Source of the DNA: Streptomyces lasiicapitis
GTDB lineage: Bacteria; Actinomycetota; Actinomycetes; Streptomycetales; Streptomycetaceae
NCBI RefSeq assembly: GCF_014646335.1
Contig: NZ_BMNG01000002.1
Location: 62,001-126,000, forward strand
Direction: 5' to 3'
DNA: 64,000 nt
The notes under the pieces are model-generated. The model searched no databases and was not told the origin of the DNA. It saw only the letters and a list, made by a program, of their open reading frames with translations. Positions 33,636 through 42,264 of this stretch are shown in pieces (within the stretch, counting starts at the first letter, position 1; the number at the start of each line of letters is the position of its first letter). Made by a program: the position numbers and the translations under genes.

Positions 33636-33905
33636 ATGGACCTGGATCTCGAACCCGACACCGTGGAACGCGACCTCGTCGCCCTCGTCCTGACCGTCGT
33701 CGAGCTGCTCCGTCAGCTCATGGAGCGGCAGGCGATCCGCCGCTTCGACTCCGGCGAGCTGACGGAGGACCAGGAGGAGCGGGTCGGCATGACGCTGATG
33801 CTCCTGGAGGACCGCATGACGCGCCTGCGCGAGCGCTACGGTCTGCGCCCCGAGGACCTGAACCTGGACCTCGGCCCGCTGGGCCCGCTGCTCCCGAGGG
33901 CCTGA
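33636..33905 (+). CDS. gvpK: Gas vesicle protein GvpK
   Basis: An 89-residue GvpK. The family core is complete: VERDLVALVLTVVELLRQLM, ERQAIRRFDSGELTEDQEER, and MTLMLLEDRMTRLRERYGLRPEDLNLDLGPLG in pieces. It is the last gene of the operon, 31 bases after gvpS with GGAGG before the ATG. A GC palindrome follows. The complete set O-A-F-G-Y-Z-J-L-S-K matches the known Streptomyces gvp operon order. Confidence 0.93.
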   Translation: MDLDLEPDTVERDLVALVLTVVELLRQLMERQAIRRFDSGELTEDQEERVGMTLMLLEDRMTRLRERYGLRPEDLNLDLGPLGPLLPRA

Positions 33906-33931
33906 CCGCCCCGGGTCCGGGGGACTGGCCG

Positions 33932-33946
33932 CCCGGGGTCCCCGGG
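33932..33946. terminator. GC palindrome at the end of the gvp operon
   Basis: CCCGGGG (33932-33938) and CCCCGGG (33940-33946) flank a single base in the 56-base gap between gvpK and the converging methyltransferase gene. An imperfect CCCCGGGTCCGGGGG lies just before it. Confidence 0.35.
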
Positions 33947-33961
33947 GCTCACTGCCCGGCC

Positions 33962-34822
33962 TCACACCCGGCAGAGCGCCTCCCCGTGCAGCACCGTGAA
34001 CCACCCGTCCTCGGCGAGCCCCCACTCCCGCCAGGCCGCCGCGACGGCCGCAAGGCGTTCCGTGTCCGCGTGCCCGCCCTCCGTCGCCCGCGCGGCGTAC
34101 TCGGACGCGACCGTGCGGTCCGCCCACAGCTCGCTCCACCAGGCGCGTTCCTCGGGCGTGCTGTAGCACCAGGTGCCCGCGGTGCACGTGACGTCCGTGA
34201 AACCCGCTTGCAGGGCCCAGGACTTGAGGCGCCGCCCGGCGTCCGGCTCGCCCCCGTTGGCGCGGGCCACCCGCCGGTACAGGTCGAGCCAGTCGTCCAG
34301 GCCCGGCACGCGCGGATACCAGGTCATCGCCTCGTAGTCGCTGTCGCGCACGGCCACGATGCCGCCCGGCCTGCACACCCGGCGCATCTCGGCGAGGGCC
34401 CGCACCGGATCGCCCACGTGCTGGAGCACCTGGTGGGCGTGCACGACGTCGAACGAGTCGTCGGGGTGGTCGAGCGCGTGCACGTCGGCGACGGCGAACG
34501 TGACGTTGTCCAGGCCGCGCCCGGCCGCCGTGGCGCGGGCCTGCTCCAGGATGCCGGGCGCCCGGTCGACGCCCGTGACGTGCCCCTCGGGGACCAGCGC
34601 TGCCAGGTCGGCGGTGATGGTGCCGGGGCCGCAGCCGACGTCCAGTATCCGCCAGTGCGGCTGAAGCGAACCGACGAGGTAGGCGGCGGAGTTGGCGGCG
34701 GTGCGCCAGGTGTGGGAGCGCAGCACGGACTCGTGGTGCCCGTGCGTGTAGACGGCGGTCTCGGCGGGGGCCGGGGAAGTCGGGGAAGGGGCCTCGGCGG
34801 GGGACTGCTGCGGCTGCGACAT
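33962..34822 (-). CDS. Class I SAM-dependent methyltransferase
   Basis: A 286-residue UbiE/Coq5-like methyltransferase. The SAM-binding motif is ILDVGCGPGTITADLA, the strand-2 acid is in TGVDRAPG, and the FDVVHAHQVLQHVGDP and RVCRPGGIVAVRD motifs are intact. The first 30 residues are Pro/Ala/Ser-rich and disordered. The ATG at 34822 sits six bases after a TACAGT -10 box, so the mRNA is probably leaderless. It is divergent from the ABC-F gene. Acceptor unknown. Confidence 0.87.
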   Translation of the reverse strand: MSQPQQSPAEAPSPTSPAPAETAVYTHGHHESVLRSHTWRTAANSAAYLVGSLQPHWRILDVGCGPGTITADLAALVPEGHVTGVDRAPGILEQARATAAGRGLDNVTFAVADVHALDHPDDSFDVVHAHQVLQHVGDPVRALAEMRRVCRPGGIVAVRDSDYEAMTWYPRVPGLDDWLDLYRRVARANGGEPDAGRRLKSWALQAGFTDVTCTAGTWCYSTPEERAWWSELWADRTVASEYAARATEGGHADTERLAAVAAAWREWGLAEDGWFTVLHGEALCRV

Positions 34823-34828
34823 GTCCGC

Positions 34829-34834
34829 ACTGTA
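34829..34834 (-). promoter_or_regulatory. -10 box (TACAGT) of a probable leaderless promoter
   Basis: On the minus strand TACAGT ends six bases before the methyltransferase ATG, which has no ribosome binding site. A GTAT/ATAC inverted repeat lies further upstream (about 34862-34875), between this and the divergent promoter. Confidence 0.45.
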
Positions 34835-34894
34835 CGCCGCAGTAGCCGTATGGTGAGACCTGTATCTCAGAATACGGACACGAAGACAAACCGT

Positions 34895-34924
34895 TTGCCC
34901 ACGTCGATGGCCCCCACGGACAAT
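34895..34924 (+). promoter_or_regulatory. Promoter of the ABC-F gene, probably leaderless
   Basis: TTGCCC (34895-34900), an 18-base spacer and GACAAT (34919-34924) resemble a vegetative promoter. The ATG at 34932 follows seven bases later, with no ribosome binding site. Confidence 0.4.
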
Positions 34925-34931
34925 CGCCCCC

Positions 34932-36560
34932 ATGGGACATCTGGAAGCCGCGCACATCGAGTACTACCTGCCGGACGGGCGAGCGCTGCTCGGTGATGTC
35001 TCGTTCCGCGTGGGCGAGGGCGCGTCGGTGGCGCTGGTGGGGGCGAACGGCGCAGGCAAGACGACGCTGCTCAGGCTCATCGCGGGGGAGCTCAAGCCGC
35101 ACGGCGGCACCGTCACGGTCTCCGGCGGCCTCGGCGTGATGCCCCAGTTCGTCGGCTCCGTACGGGACGGCACCACGGTCCGCGACCTCCTGGTCTCCGT
35201 GGCCCAGCCCCGCATCCGCGAGGCCGCCGAGGCCGTGGACCGCGCCGAGCACGCCATCATGACCGTCGACGACGAGGCCGCCCAGCTCCAGTACGCGCAG
35301 GCCCTGTCCGACTGGGCGGAGGCCCGGGGGTACGAGGCCGAGACGCTCTGGGACATGTGCACGACGGCCGCGCTCGGCATCCCCTACGACCAGGCCCAGT
35401 GGCGCGAGGTGCGCACGCTCTCCGGCGGCGAGCAGAAACGCCTGGTCCTCGAAGCCCTGCTGCGCGGCACCGACGAGGTGCTGCTCCTGGACGAACCGGA
35501 CAACTACCTGGACGTCCCCGGCAAGCGCTGGCTGGAGGAGCGCCTCAAGGAGACCCGCAAGACCGTCCTGTTCGTCAGCCACGACCGCGAGCTCCTCGCC
35601 CGCTCCGCCGAGAAGATCGTCAGCGTCGAGCCGAGCCCCGGCGGCTCGGAGGTGTGGGTGCACGGCGCGGGCTTCGCCACGTACCACGAGGCGCGTCAGG
35701 AGCGCTTCGCGCGCTTCGAGGAGCTGCGCCGCCGCTGGGACGAGAAGCACGCGCAGCTCAAGAAGCTCGTCCTGGACATGCAGCAGTACGCCGCGCGCAG
35801 CGACGAGATGGCCTCGCGCTATCAGGCCGCGAAGACCAGGCTGCGCAAGTTCGAGGAGGCGGGACCGCCGCCCGAGCCGCCGCGCAAGCAGGACATCACC
35901 ATGCGTCTGCACGGCGGCCGCACCGGCGTGCGCGCCGTCACCTGCAAGAACCTCGAGCTGACCGGCCTGATGAAACCCTTCGACCTGGAGGTCTTCTACG
36001 GCGAGCGCGTCGCCGTCCTCGGTTCGAACGGCTCCGGCAAGTCGCACTTCCTGCGCCTCCTCGCGGGTGACGCCCAGAACCCGGTGGCGCACACGGGCGA
36101 GTGGAAGCTCGGCGCCCGCGTCGTGCCGGGACACTTCGCGCAGACCCACGCCCACCCCGAGCTCTTCGGCCGCACCCTGCTCGACATCCTGTGGCGCGAG
36201 CACGCCAAGGACCGGGGCGCGGCGATGTCCCGCCTGCGCCGTTACGAACTCACCGGTCAGGCCGAGCAGCGCTTCGAGAGGCTGTCCGGCGGCCAGCAGG
36301 CCCGCTTCCAGATCCTGCTGCTCGAACTCCAGGGCTCCACCGCCCTGTTGCTCGACGAGCCCACCGACAACCTCGACCTGGAGTCCGCCGAGGCGTTGCA
36401 GGAGGGGCTCGAGGCGTACGAGGGCACGGTGCTCGCGGTCACCCACGACCGCTGGTTCGCCCGGTCGTTCGACCGCTATCTCGTCTTCGGCGCCGACGGC
36501 CGGGTCCGCGAGACCGCCGAGCCCGTATGGGACGAGCGCAGAGTGGAGCGGGCCCGGTAG
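34932..36560 (+). CDS. ABC-F family ATPase
   Basis: A 542-residue soluble tandem ATPase without membrane helices. Two nucleotide-binding domains carry Walker A GANGAGKTT and GSNGSGKSH, signatures LSGGEQKR and LSGGQQAR, and Walker B LLLDEPDNYLD and LLLDEPTDNLD. A charged linker (about 255-310) separates them, as in ribosome-acting ABC-F proteins. These bind the ribosomal E site and either protect against antibiotics or help translation. It is not obviously one of the known resistance subtypes, and no resistance or biosynthesis gene is adjacent. An AraC regulator follows after 53 bases. Confidence 0.9.
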   Translation: MGHLEAAHIEYYLPDGRALLGDVSFRVGEGASVALVGANGAGKTTLLRLIAGELKPHGGTVTVSGGLGVMPQFVGSVRDGTTVRDLLVSVAQPRIREAAEAVDRAEHAIMTVDDEAAQLQYAQALSDWAEARGYEAETLWDMCTTAALGIPYDQAQWREVRTLSGGEQKRLVLEALLRGTDEVLLLDEPDNYLDVPGKRWLEERLKETRKTVLFVSHDRELLARSAEKIVSVEPSPGGSEVWVHGAGFATYHEARQERFARFEELRRRWDEKHAQLKKLVLDMQQYAARSDEMASRYQAAKTRLRKFEEAGPPPEPPRKQDITMRLHGGRTGVRAVTCKNLELTGLMKPFDLEVFYGERVAVLGSNGSGKSHFLRLLAGDAQNPVAHTGEWKLGARVVPGHFAQTHAHPELFGRTLLDILWREHAKDRGAAMSRLRRYELTGQAEQRFERLSGGQQARFQILLLELQGSTALLLDEPTDNLDLESAEALQEGLEAYEGTVLAVTHDRWFARSFDRYLVFGADGRVRETAEPVWDERRVERAR

Positions 36561-36613
36561 CGCGAGCGGTAGCGTGGTGAAACCACGCCGTACGCTGCGC
36601 AATTGGGGAGACC

Positions 36614-37576
36614 GTGGCCGTGAGGACGTCGTTCAGGACCAATGATGTGGACGAGGCGCGGCAGGCGCTGGGGGACGCGTACTACAGCAACTTCCTGGAT
36701 GTGCTCGCCGGATCGCCCCCCTTCCGCGCGGAGTTCGACATCGGGCGGCTCGGGGCGCTGACCGTCGGGGAGCTCGGCTGCGGCGCGGACATCCGCGCGC
36801 GCGTCGGGGAACTCGGGGCGTACCACGTGAACATCCCGCTGAGCGGCCACCTGGACTGGCATCAGGGCTGCGGCCCCCGCACGCTCACCACACCGCAGAG
36901 CGCCGCCGTCTACCAGCCCATCGGCGACACGACGATCGACCGATGGCCCGGGGACTGCCGGATCCTCGCCGTGAAGCTGGAACGCGCGGCCCTGGAGGAG
37001 AGCCTGGAGCGGCTCATCGGCAGGCCCGCCCGCGGCCCGGTGCCCCTCGAGCCGGGCTTCGACATCAGCCGAGGGCCCGGACGGGGCTGGACGCGCCTTG
37101 TGCGCGCGGTCGCGGAGGACCTGCTCGACGAGTCCGCGATGCTGAGCGGGTCGCTGGTCGCCGCGCCGCTCCAGGAGGCGCTCCTGAACGGCCTGCTGCT
37201 CTCCGCCGGCCACCGCTACCGCGACCAGCTCGCCGATCCCGTGCGCCAGTTGCGGCCCGCGCCCGTCAAGCGCGCCATGGACGCCGTGCAGCAGCGGCCC
37301 GACCACCCCTTCACCACCGCCGTCCTCGCCGCCGAGGCGCGCGTCGGCGTGCGCTGGCTCCAGGAGGCCTTCCGGCGGTACGTGGGGATGTCCCCGATGG
37401 CGTACGTACGCGACGTACGCCTCCAGCGGGTGCGGGACGAACTGCGCGCGGCCGACCCCTGCGGGGCCTGCGTCAGTGAGGTCGCCCACCGCTGGGGCTT
37501 CGCGCACCTCGGCCGGTTCGCGGAGCAGTACCGGGCGCGGTTCGGGGAGCTGCCCTCGCAGACGCTGCGGGGGTGA
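36614..37576 (+). CDS. AraC family transcriptional regulator
   Basis: A 320-residue regulator. The N-terminal 190 residues resemble the AraC-binding-like (PF14525-type) effector domain, with YHVNIPLSGHLDWHQG and TPQSAAVYQP. The C-terminal 100 residues carry two helix-turn-helix motifs (AAEARVGVRWLQEAFRRYVG and VSEVAHRWGFAHLGRFAEQY) with the typical FGELPSQTLR ending. The GTG at 36614 follows GGGGAG. Targets and inducer are unknown; the neighbouring ABC-F gene is a possible target. Confidence 0.9.
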   Translation: MAVRTSFRTNDVDEARQALGDAYYSNFLDVLAGSPPFRAEFDIGRLGALTVGELGCGADIRARVGELGAYHVNIPLSGHLDWHQGCGPRTLTTPQSAAVYQPIGDTTIDRWPGDCRILAVKLERAALEESLERLIGRPARGPVPLEPGFDISRGPGRGWTRLVRAVAEDLLDESAMLSGSLVAAPLQEALLNGLLLSAGHRYRDQLADPVRQLRPAPVKRAMDAVQQRPDHPFTTAVLAAEARVGVRWLQEAFRRYVGMSPMAYVRDVRLQRVRDELRAADPCGACVSEVAHRWGFAHLGRFAEQYRARFGELPSQTLRG

Positions 37577-37984
37577 CGCGCCGCCGGGCGTCCCCGCGGG
37601 AGGCGGACGCGGTGCGTTCTGCGGACAGCCGCAGCGCCCAGCGGATCGTGGCCCCGTGAGCGCCCGCCTAGGGTGAGATCGGCACCGGGTGGACCGGTCG
37701 CCGTCGCGGGAGCCCTAGCCTTCTCCCGGGGCGTCGGCCGCGGACGGATCCCCGGTGTCTCCGGCCCGGCGCAGCCCGCCGGGCCGGCTTTCGGACCGCG
37801 GGCCCGGTGTCCCCCGGCACGCCCCCTCGTGCCATCGGGCCCGCCCCTTCCGGCCCCGCTCCCGCTGCCTCCCGGGCGCCGTGCGGCCACACTCGAAGGT
37901 GCGCGTACGGCGCCGAGCCACGCGTACGACGAACGCGACGCCCCGCACGCGACAGACGCGGGCGGGCGGGACACCGGAGGCGGC
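37577..37984 (+). other. 408-base gap with a possible promoter
   Basis: No convincing gene. The frame of the next gene stays open back to 37673, but the added residues are Pro/Ala/Gly-rich and lack a ribosome binding site. A TAGGGT -10-like box lies at 37669-37674 with no clear -35. If used, the mycothiol isomerase-like gene would have a leader of about 300 bases. Confidence 0.35.
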
Positions 37985-38569
37985 ATGAGCGCGACGGAAG
38001 GCCCCCCGCTGCTGCGGCGGCACGGCCGGGCCCTCGACCTGTTCACCCAGCGGGTGCACACCGTGCGGGCGGACCAGTGGGACGCGCCGACGCCCTGCGC
38101 CGACTGGACCGTGCGGGACCTCGTCGGCCATCTGACCGTGGAACAGCTCTGGGTCCCGCCGCTGGTGCGCGACGGCGCCGCCCTCGCGGACGTCGGCGAC
38201 TCCTTCGACGGCGACGTGCTCGGCCCCGACCCGGTCGCCTCCTGGGACACCGCCGCCGAGGCGGCCCGCGCCGCCTTCGAGGAACCGGGCGCCCTGGAGC
38301 GCACCGTGCACCTCTCGTACGGCGACACCCCCGCGCACGACTACTGCGCCCAGATGATCACCGACCTGGTCGTGCACAGCTGGGACCTGGCGCGCGCGAT
38401 CGGCGCCGACGAGCGCCTTCCGGACGACCTCGTGGCCGCGGCGGTGCGCGAAGTAACCCCGTACGCGGCCGAGTTGAGCAAGACCGGCCTGTTCGGCCCG
38501 GCCGTACAGCCCCCGTCAGGGGCGGACGTCCAGACCAAACTCCTGTCCCTGCTCGGGCGCACGCCTTAG
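37985..38569 (+). CDS. TIGR03086-type metal-binding (mycothiol maleylpyruvate isomerase-like) protein
   Basis: A 194-residue DinB/YfiT-fold protein. The TPCADWTVRDLVGHL start and VHSWDLARAIG motif near 130-140 provide the histidines of the family metal site. Members of the mycothiol-dependent maleylpyruvate isomerase group use zinc and mycothiol, the actinobacterial thiol, in transfer or isomerisation reactions; this subfamily has no known substrate. The ATG at 37985 has GGAGG five bases upstream. Confidence 0.85.
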   Translation: MSATEGPPLLRRHGRALDLFTQRVHTVRADQWDAPTPCADWTVRDLVGHLTVEQLWVPPLVRDGAALADVGDSFDGDVLGPDPVASWDTAAEAARAAFEEPGALERTVHLSYGDTPAHDYCAQMITDLVVHSWDLARAIGADERLPDDLVAAAVREVTPYAAELSKTGLFGPAVQPPSGADVQTKLLSLLGRTP

Positions 38570-38591
38570 AGCCTTGGGTCCATCGGGGCCC

Positions 38592-38987
38592 TCAGATCAC
38601 GTCCTCCGGGTCACCGGACGGGTCGACCGTCAGGTCGCCGATGCTCACCATGCCGACGGGCCTGCCGTCCTCGACGACCGGCAGTCGGCGTATCGCGTAC
38701 GCCCGCATCAGGCCCACCGCGTCCGCCACCGGGTCGTCGGGGGCGACCACCACCGGGTTCGGCGTGCACACGGCCTGCGCGCTGACGGTCAGCGGGTCCG
38801 CGCCGTCCGCCACGGCGCGCAGCGTGATGTCCCGGTCGGTGAGCACACCCAGGACCTGGCCGCCGCCGGTGACGACGACGTCGCCGATGTCCTGCGCGCG
38901 CATCAACTGCGCGGCCTCCACCAGTGAGGCGTCGGGGCGGACCGCGGCGACTCCTGGTGTCATGACTTCCCTCACGTATTCCGCCAT
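38592..38987 (-). CDS. Tandem CBS-domain protein
   Basis: A 131-residue protein made of two CBS motifs (VREVMTPGVAAVRPDASLVEAA and VCTPNPVVVAPDDPVADAVGLM regions, each ending in a VTG/VVEDGR hairpin). Stand-alone CBS pairs bind adenosine ligands and act as energy or stress sensors. It is convergent with the gene at 37985 and divergent from the SigB-family sigma factor 250 bases away. In Streptomyces such proteins are common next to stress genes; its target is unknown. Confidence 0.88.
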   Translation of the reverse strand: MAEYVREVMTPGVAAVRPDASLVEAAQLMRAQDIGDVVVTGGGQVLGVLTDRDITLRAVADGADPLTVSAQAVCTPNPVVVAPDDPVADAVGLMRAYAIRRLPVVEDGRPVGMVSIGDLTVDPSGDPEDVI

Positions 38988-39017
38988 GGCGCTGAGCCCT
39001 TCTCACGAGGTGGGCGT

Positions 39018-39044
39018 GTCTGTGTGGCACACCGCCCGGGGTAC
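39018..39044 (+). promoter_or_regulatory. SigB-type promoter candidate upstream of the sigma factor gene
   Basis: GTCTG (39018-39022), 16 bases, then GGGTAC (39039-39044) fits the Streptomyces SigB-family pattern GNNTN-N14/16-GGGTA(C/T). It points to the sigma factor gene, whose ATG is about 190 bases downstream, and would give autoregulation within the SigB family. Confidence 0.35.
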
Positions 39045-39240
39045 CCCTCGACGCCGGGCCCATGCGTGGGGCGTTTGTCGCGCGGTGTCCGGGGCAGGCG
39101 GAAGAGAAGTGCTTCGGACCGGAGGCACGTCCGTGGGAGAGGCTCCGCTTCACCGACGGGTGTGCCCCAGTGACGCCCGCGCGCCCCTTTCCACGGTGAC
39201 CGTCCAACCAGGCACCGGCACAAGGGAGTTGCCAGGCATC

Positions 39241-40161
39241 ATGCGATCCGATGCAGCACGATCCGATGCGGCACGATTCCAGGACCGACCCCAAGAACGC
39301 ACGCGACGCACCCGTTCCAGGCGGCACCCGCACGACGACGCACCCGACACCGCCGCGGCCTTCCGGCGGCTCTGCGACATGCCGCACGGCGCCGAACGCG
39401 ACGCCCTGCGCGGGGAGATCGTGCAGGCGTGGCTGCCCATGGCCGAGCGGCTCGCGGGCCGCTTCCGCAACCGCGGCGAAGCCCTCGACGACCTGCGCCA
39501 GGTCGCGGCCCTCGGCCTGGTCAAGGCCGTCGACCGGTACGACCCGGAGCGCGGCAACGCCTTCGAGAGCTACGCCGTGCCCACCGTCACCGGCGAGATC
39601 AAGCGCCACTTCCGCGACCACATGTGGACCCTGCACGTGCCGCGCCGCGTCCAGGACCTGCGCAACCGCGTGCGGTTCGCCCGCCAGGACCTGTCCCAGA
39701 CCATCTCCGGGCGCGCGCCCACCGTCGCCGAGATCGCCGAGCGGGCCCGGATGAGCGAGGAGGACGCCGCGACCGGCCTCGAGGCGCTCGACAGTTTCAC
39801 CGCGCTGTCCCTGGACGCCGAACTCCCCGGCAGCGACGACGGATACGCGCTGCGCGACACCCTCGGCGGCGCCGACCCCGCGCTCGACGTCGTCGTCGAC
39901 CGCGAGGCCGTCAAACCGTGCCTCGCCCGGCTGCCCGAGCGTGAACGGACCATCCTCTACATGCGGTTCTTCGGCGACATGACGCAGAGCCGGATCGCCG
40001 AGCACCTCGGCATCTCGCAGATGCACGTCTCCCGCCTGATCAGCCGCTGCTGCGGCCGGGTGCGCGACGAGGTCATGCGGGAGGCGCCCCGCCATCCCGC
40101 CGCTGTCCCCGCGGAGTACGAGGAGTCGGCTCCCGCCGAGGTCACCCGGGCCGCCGCATAG
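39241..40161 (+). CDS. SigB/SigF-family RNA polymerase sigma factor
   Basis: A 306-residue alternative sigma factor of the B/F/G type. Region 2 is seen as LDDLRQVAALGLVKAVDRYDP and FESYAVPTVTGEIKRHFRD (core and -10 contacts), region 3 as VAEIAERARMSEEDA, and region 4 as LPERERTILYMRFFGDMTQSRIAEHLGISQMHVSRL. The N terminus has a 45-residue basic, Asp/Ala-rich extension starting with MRSDAARSDAARF, a small internal duplication. The family controls osmotic, oxidative and developmental responses and is held by an anti-sigma factor; no anti-sigma gene is adjacent. The ATG at 39241 is the likeliest start, but AGGGAG is distant. It overlaps the PAS-GAF gene by 20 bases, tail to tail. Confidence 0.91.
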   Translation: MRSDAARSDAARFQDRPQERTRRTRSRRHPHDDAPDTAAAFRRLCDMPHGAERDALRGEIVQAWLPMAERLAGRFRNRGEALDDLRQVAALGLVKAVDRYDPERGNAFESYAVPTVTGEIKRHFRDHMWTLHVPRRVQDLRNRVRFARQDLSQTISGRAPTVAEIAERARMSEEDAATGLEALDSFTALSLDAELPGSDDGYALRDTLGGADPALDVVVDREAVKPCLARLPERERTILYMRFFGDMTQSRIAEHLGISQMHVSRLISRCCGRVRDEVMREAPRHPAAVPAEYEESAPAEVTRAAA

Positions 40162-41347
40162 CCAGGGCGATGTGACGTGCCATCACGTCCACGGCGCGCG
40201 CCTCGGCCATCGAGAAGGCGAGGCGCGCGCCGGTCCTGAACAGGCTGAGCACCCCCAGTACGGGACCGCCGGGACCGTTCGCGTGCGGCGCGAGCGGCAC
40301 GCACAGCAGGGACGTGACGTTCGCGCGGACCAGGACGGGGGCGCCGCTCGCGTCCCGGCCGAAGCTGTCCGGGGGATCGGGGCGCACCTGGAGCGTGGGC
40401 GCCGCGCAGCGGGCCGTCTCCAGGACCAGCGGGCAGTCGGCCGGGTCCTGCGCGAGGACGTTCGCGACCGGTCCCGCCCCCGCCGAGCCCGCCGAGCCCG
40501 CCGAGCCCTCGGGGTCCGCCGCACCCTCGGGGCCGAGGACCGTGCGGCGCCGCGGTCCCGCCGCGCCCTCGTCGACGATCACCCAGTCCGCGAACCGGCC
40601 GTGCAGCACCTCGGCGACCCGCGCGAGCACGCCCGCCCGATCCCCCGGCGGCGCCGTGAGCAGCGCGACCGTCACGGCGTCCGACAGCTCCAGGAGTTCG
40701 GCGTGCCGGGTCGCCTCGGCGAGGTCCGGCGCACGGCCCCGCACGCCGCGCGGCACCGCGTCGCGGGCGCCCGGGAGCTGCGGCGGATCCCCGGCGGCCG
40801 GGGGCTGCAGCACGACCAGGACCACCGTGCGGGGCTCGCTGCCCGGCCGCAGCCCGGTCAGCGTCGCCCGCACCGGAAGCCGGGGCCGGTGCTGCAGCCG
40901 CACCGTCAGGCTCCGGTCGCCCTCGCCGCGGGCGACCGCCGCGGCCTGCGAGCGGAACGCGGAACGGTCCGACGGCGTGAGGAAACCGGCCAGCGGCCGC
41001 CCCGTCGCGTACCCGCCGCGCACCCCGGTGAGATCCGTCGCCGCGGGGTTCATGCGGCGTACGACCGTCTCGCCGTCGACGAGCGCGACCGGCAGCGGAA
41101 ACCGCTGGAAGACGGTGCGCAGCAGCCGCTGTTCCTCCCGCGCGGCCCGCTCGCCCGCCGCCGGTCCTTCGCTCCCGAGCCGCTCAAGCCCCGGCCACAA
41201 CCGCTCGGCCACGTGGTCCAGTTCGAAGAGCGCCGCGTCGAGCATGGGGCGCAGGTCACCCGAGGGCACGGCACGCGATGCCTTCAACTCCGCGACGCGG
41301 CGCACGAAATCCGCGAGATCCTCACTGAACCGCTCCGTCTCCGCCAT
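40142..41347 (-). CDS. PAS-GAF sensor protein
   Basis: A 401-residue cytosolic sensor. A helical start (RRVAELKASRAVPSGDLRPM) is followed by a PAS domain (about 75-180, FPLPVALVDGETVVRRMNPAATDLTG) and a C-terminal GAF domain (about 215-395, with LLCVPLAPH and LGVLSLF). There is no kinase, phosphatase or DNA-binding part, so it must pass its signal by binding a partner. A Gly/Ser/Ala repeat (GSAGSAGSAGAG) lies in the middle of the GAF region. Divergent from the GAF-ANTAR gene with an 83-base shared promoter gap, which suggests common control. Confidence 0.83.
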   Translation of the reverse strand: MAETERFSEDLADFVRRVAELKASRAVPSGDLRPMLDAALFELDHVAERLWPGLERLGSEGPAAGERAAREEQRLLRTVFQRFPLPVALVDGETVVRRMNPAATDLTGVRGGYATGRPLAGFLTPSDRSAFRSQAAAVARGEGDRSLTVRLQHRPRLPVRATLTGLRPGSEPRTVVLVVLQPPAAGDPPQLPGARDAVPRGVRGRAPDLAEATRHAELLELSDAVTVALLTAPPGDRAGVLARVAEVLHGRFADWVIVDEGAAGPRRRTVLGPEGAADPEGSAGSAGSAGAGPVANVLAQDPADCPLVLETARCAAPTLQVRPDPPDSFGRDASGAPVLVRANVTSLLCVPLAPHANGPGGPVLGVLSLFRTGARLAFSMAEARAVDVMARHIALAMRRPG

Positions 41348-41430
41348 GGGGCGAACGTATCGGCTGACGCCGTTTTCCGAGGCCGTCACCGGGAACCCGA
41401 CCAGAACGAGAAACGAGGAGGCGCACCGCC

Positions 41431-42132
41431 ATGCCGATGCCGCTCGCAACGGACGGACCGGAATCAGCTCTGCCGGCGCGCAGGCTCTCGGAACTGGCCG
41501 AGCAGGCGCTGCGCTGCACCACCGCGTGCTGCGGCGCGGGCACCACCGTGAACGACGGCGGCGAGGACCACCCGCCCGCCGTCACCCACCCCGACCTCGC
41601 CAACCTCGTCTCCATGCAGCTGCGCTCCGGCGACGGGCCGATCCCGGCGGCCCAGGAGCGGGGCGCGCCGGTGGACGCGGAGGATCTCCTGCGTGACGAC
41701 CGCTGGCCGGAGTACCGCGCGCTCGCCCTGGACTCCGGCGTCCGCGCCAGCGTCACGCTGCCCTTCCGGCGCTCCGGGCTCACCCTCACCCTGAGCCTGT
41801 TCAGCTTCCGCCCCGGCACGCTCGACGAGGCGGGGTGCGGGCCCGCGCAGGCGCTCGGCGACCTCGCGGCGGCGGGCCTGGTCCGCGACCGCCACTACCG
41901 CGCGGCCCTCACCGAACTCGACCACCTGGGCGAGGCCCTGCGCACCCGCCCCGTCGTCGACCAGGCCTGCGGCATCATCATGCACGTCGTCACCTGCGAC
42001 GCCGACCGTGCCTTCACCCTGCTGCGCCGCATCTCCCAGCGGACCAACCGCAAACTCGCCGAGGTGGCCGCGGCGCTGGTGGAGACGCGGGGCAGGGGCC
42101 TGGAACGCGAACTCACGTCACTGGCCGAATAG
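41431..42132 (+). CDS. GAF-ANTAR RNA-binding antiterminator-type regulator
   Basis: A 233-residue protein. A GAF-like domain (about 15-150) precedes a C-terminal ANTAR domain (about 160-215, LGEALRTRPVVDQACGIIMH then AFTLLRRISQRTNRKLAEVA), the three-helix fold that binds paired hairpins in nascent RNA to stop termination. GAGGAGG lies near the ATG at 41431. The GAF domain has Cys28, Cys33 and Cys34 close together (RCTTACCGAG), possibly redox-sensitive. Target RNAs are unknown. Confidence 0.9.
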   Translation: MPMPLATDGPESALPARRLSELAEQALRCTTACCGAGTTVNDGGEDHPPAVTHPDLANLVSMQLRSGDGPIPAAQERGAPVDAEDLLRDDRWPEYRALALDSGVRASVTLPFRRSGLTLTLSLFSFRPGTLDEAGCGPAQALGDLAAAGLVRDRHYRAALTELDHLGEALRTRPVVDQACGIIMHVVTCDADRAFTLLRRISQRTNRKLAEVAAALVETRGRGLERELTSLAE

Positions 42133-42264
42133 CCCACGGCTCCGGCGACCGGTCCCGATGGCCTACTCCTGGTGGCCTGTCCCGGTGACCGGGTTCATCC
42201 CACCGGCTCACCCGGCCGGAGGCCACACCGCGCGGATGACGCGTCCCCACGCTCGAATGACCTC

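Noticed and set aside
33501..36602. A 1,033-codon minus-strand frame
   Set aside because: It is antisense to the ABC-F gene with its intact Walker motifs, and out of frame with the real minus-strand methyltransferase gene.
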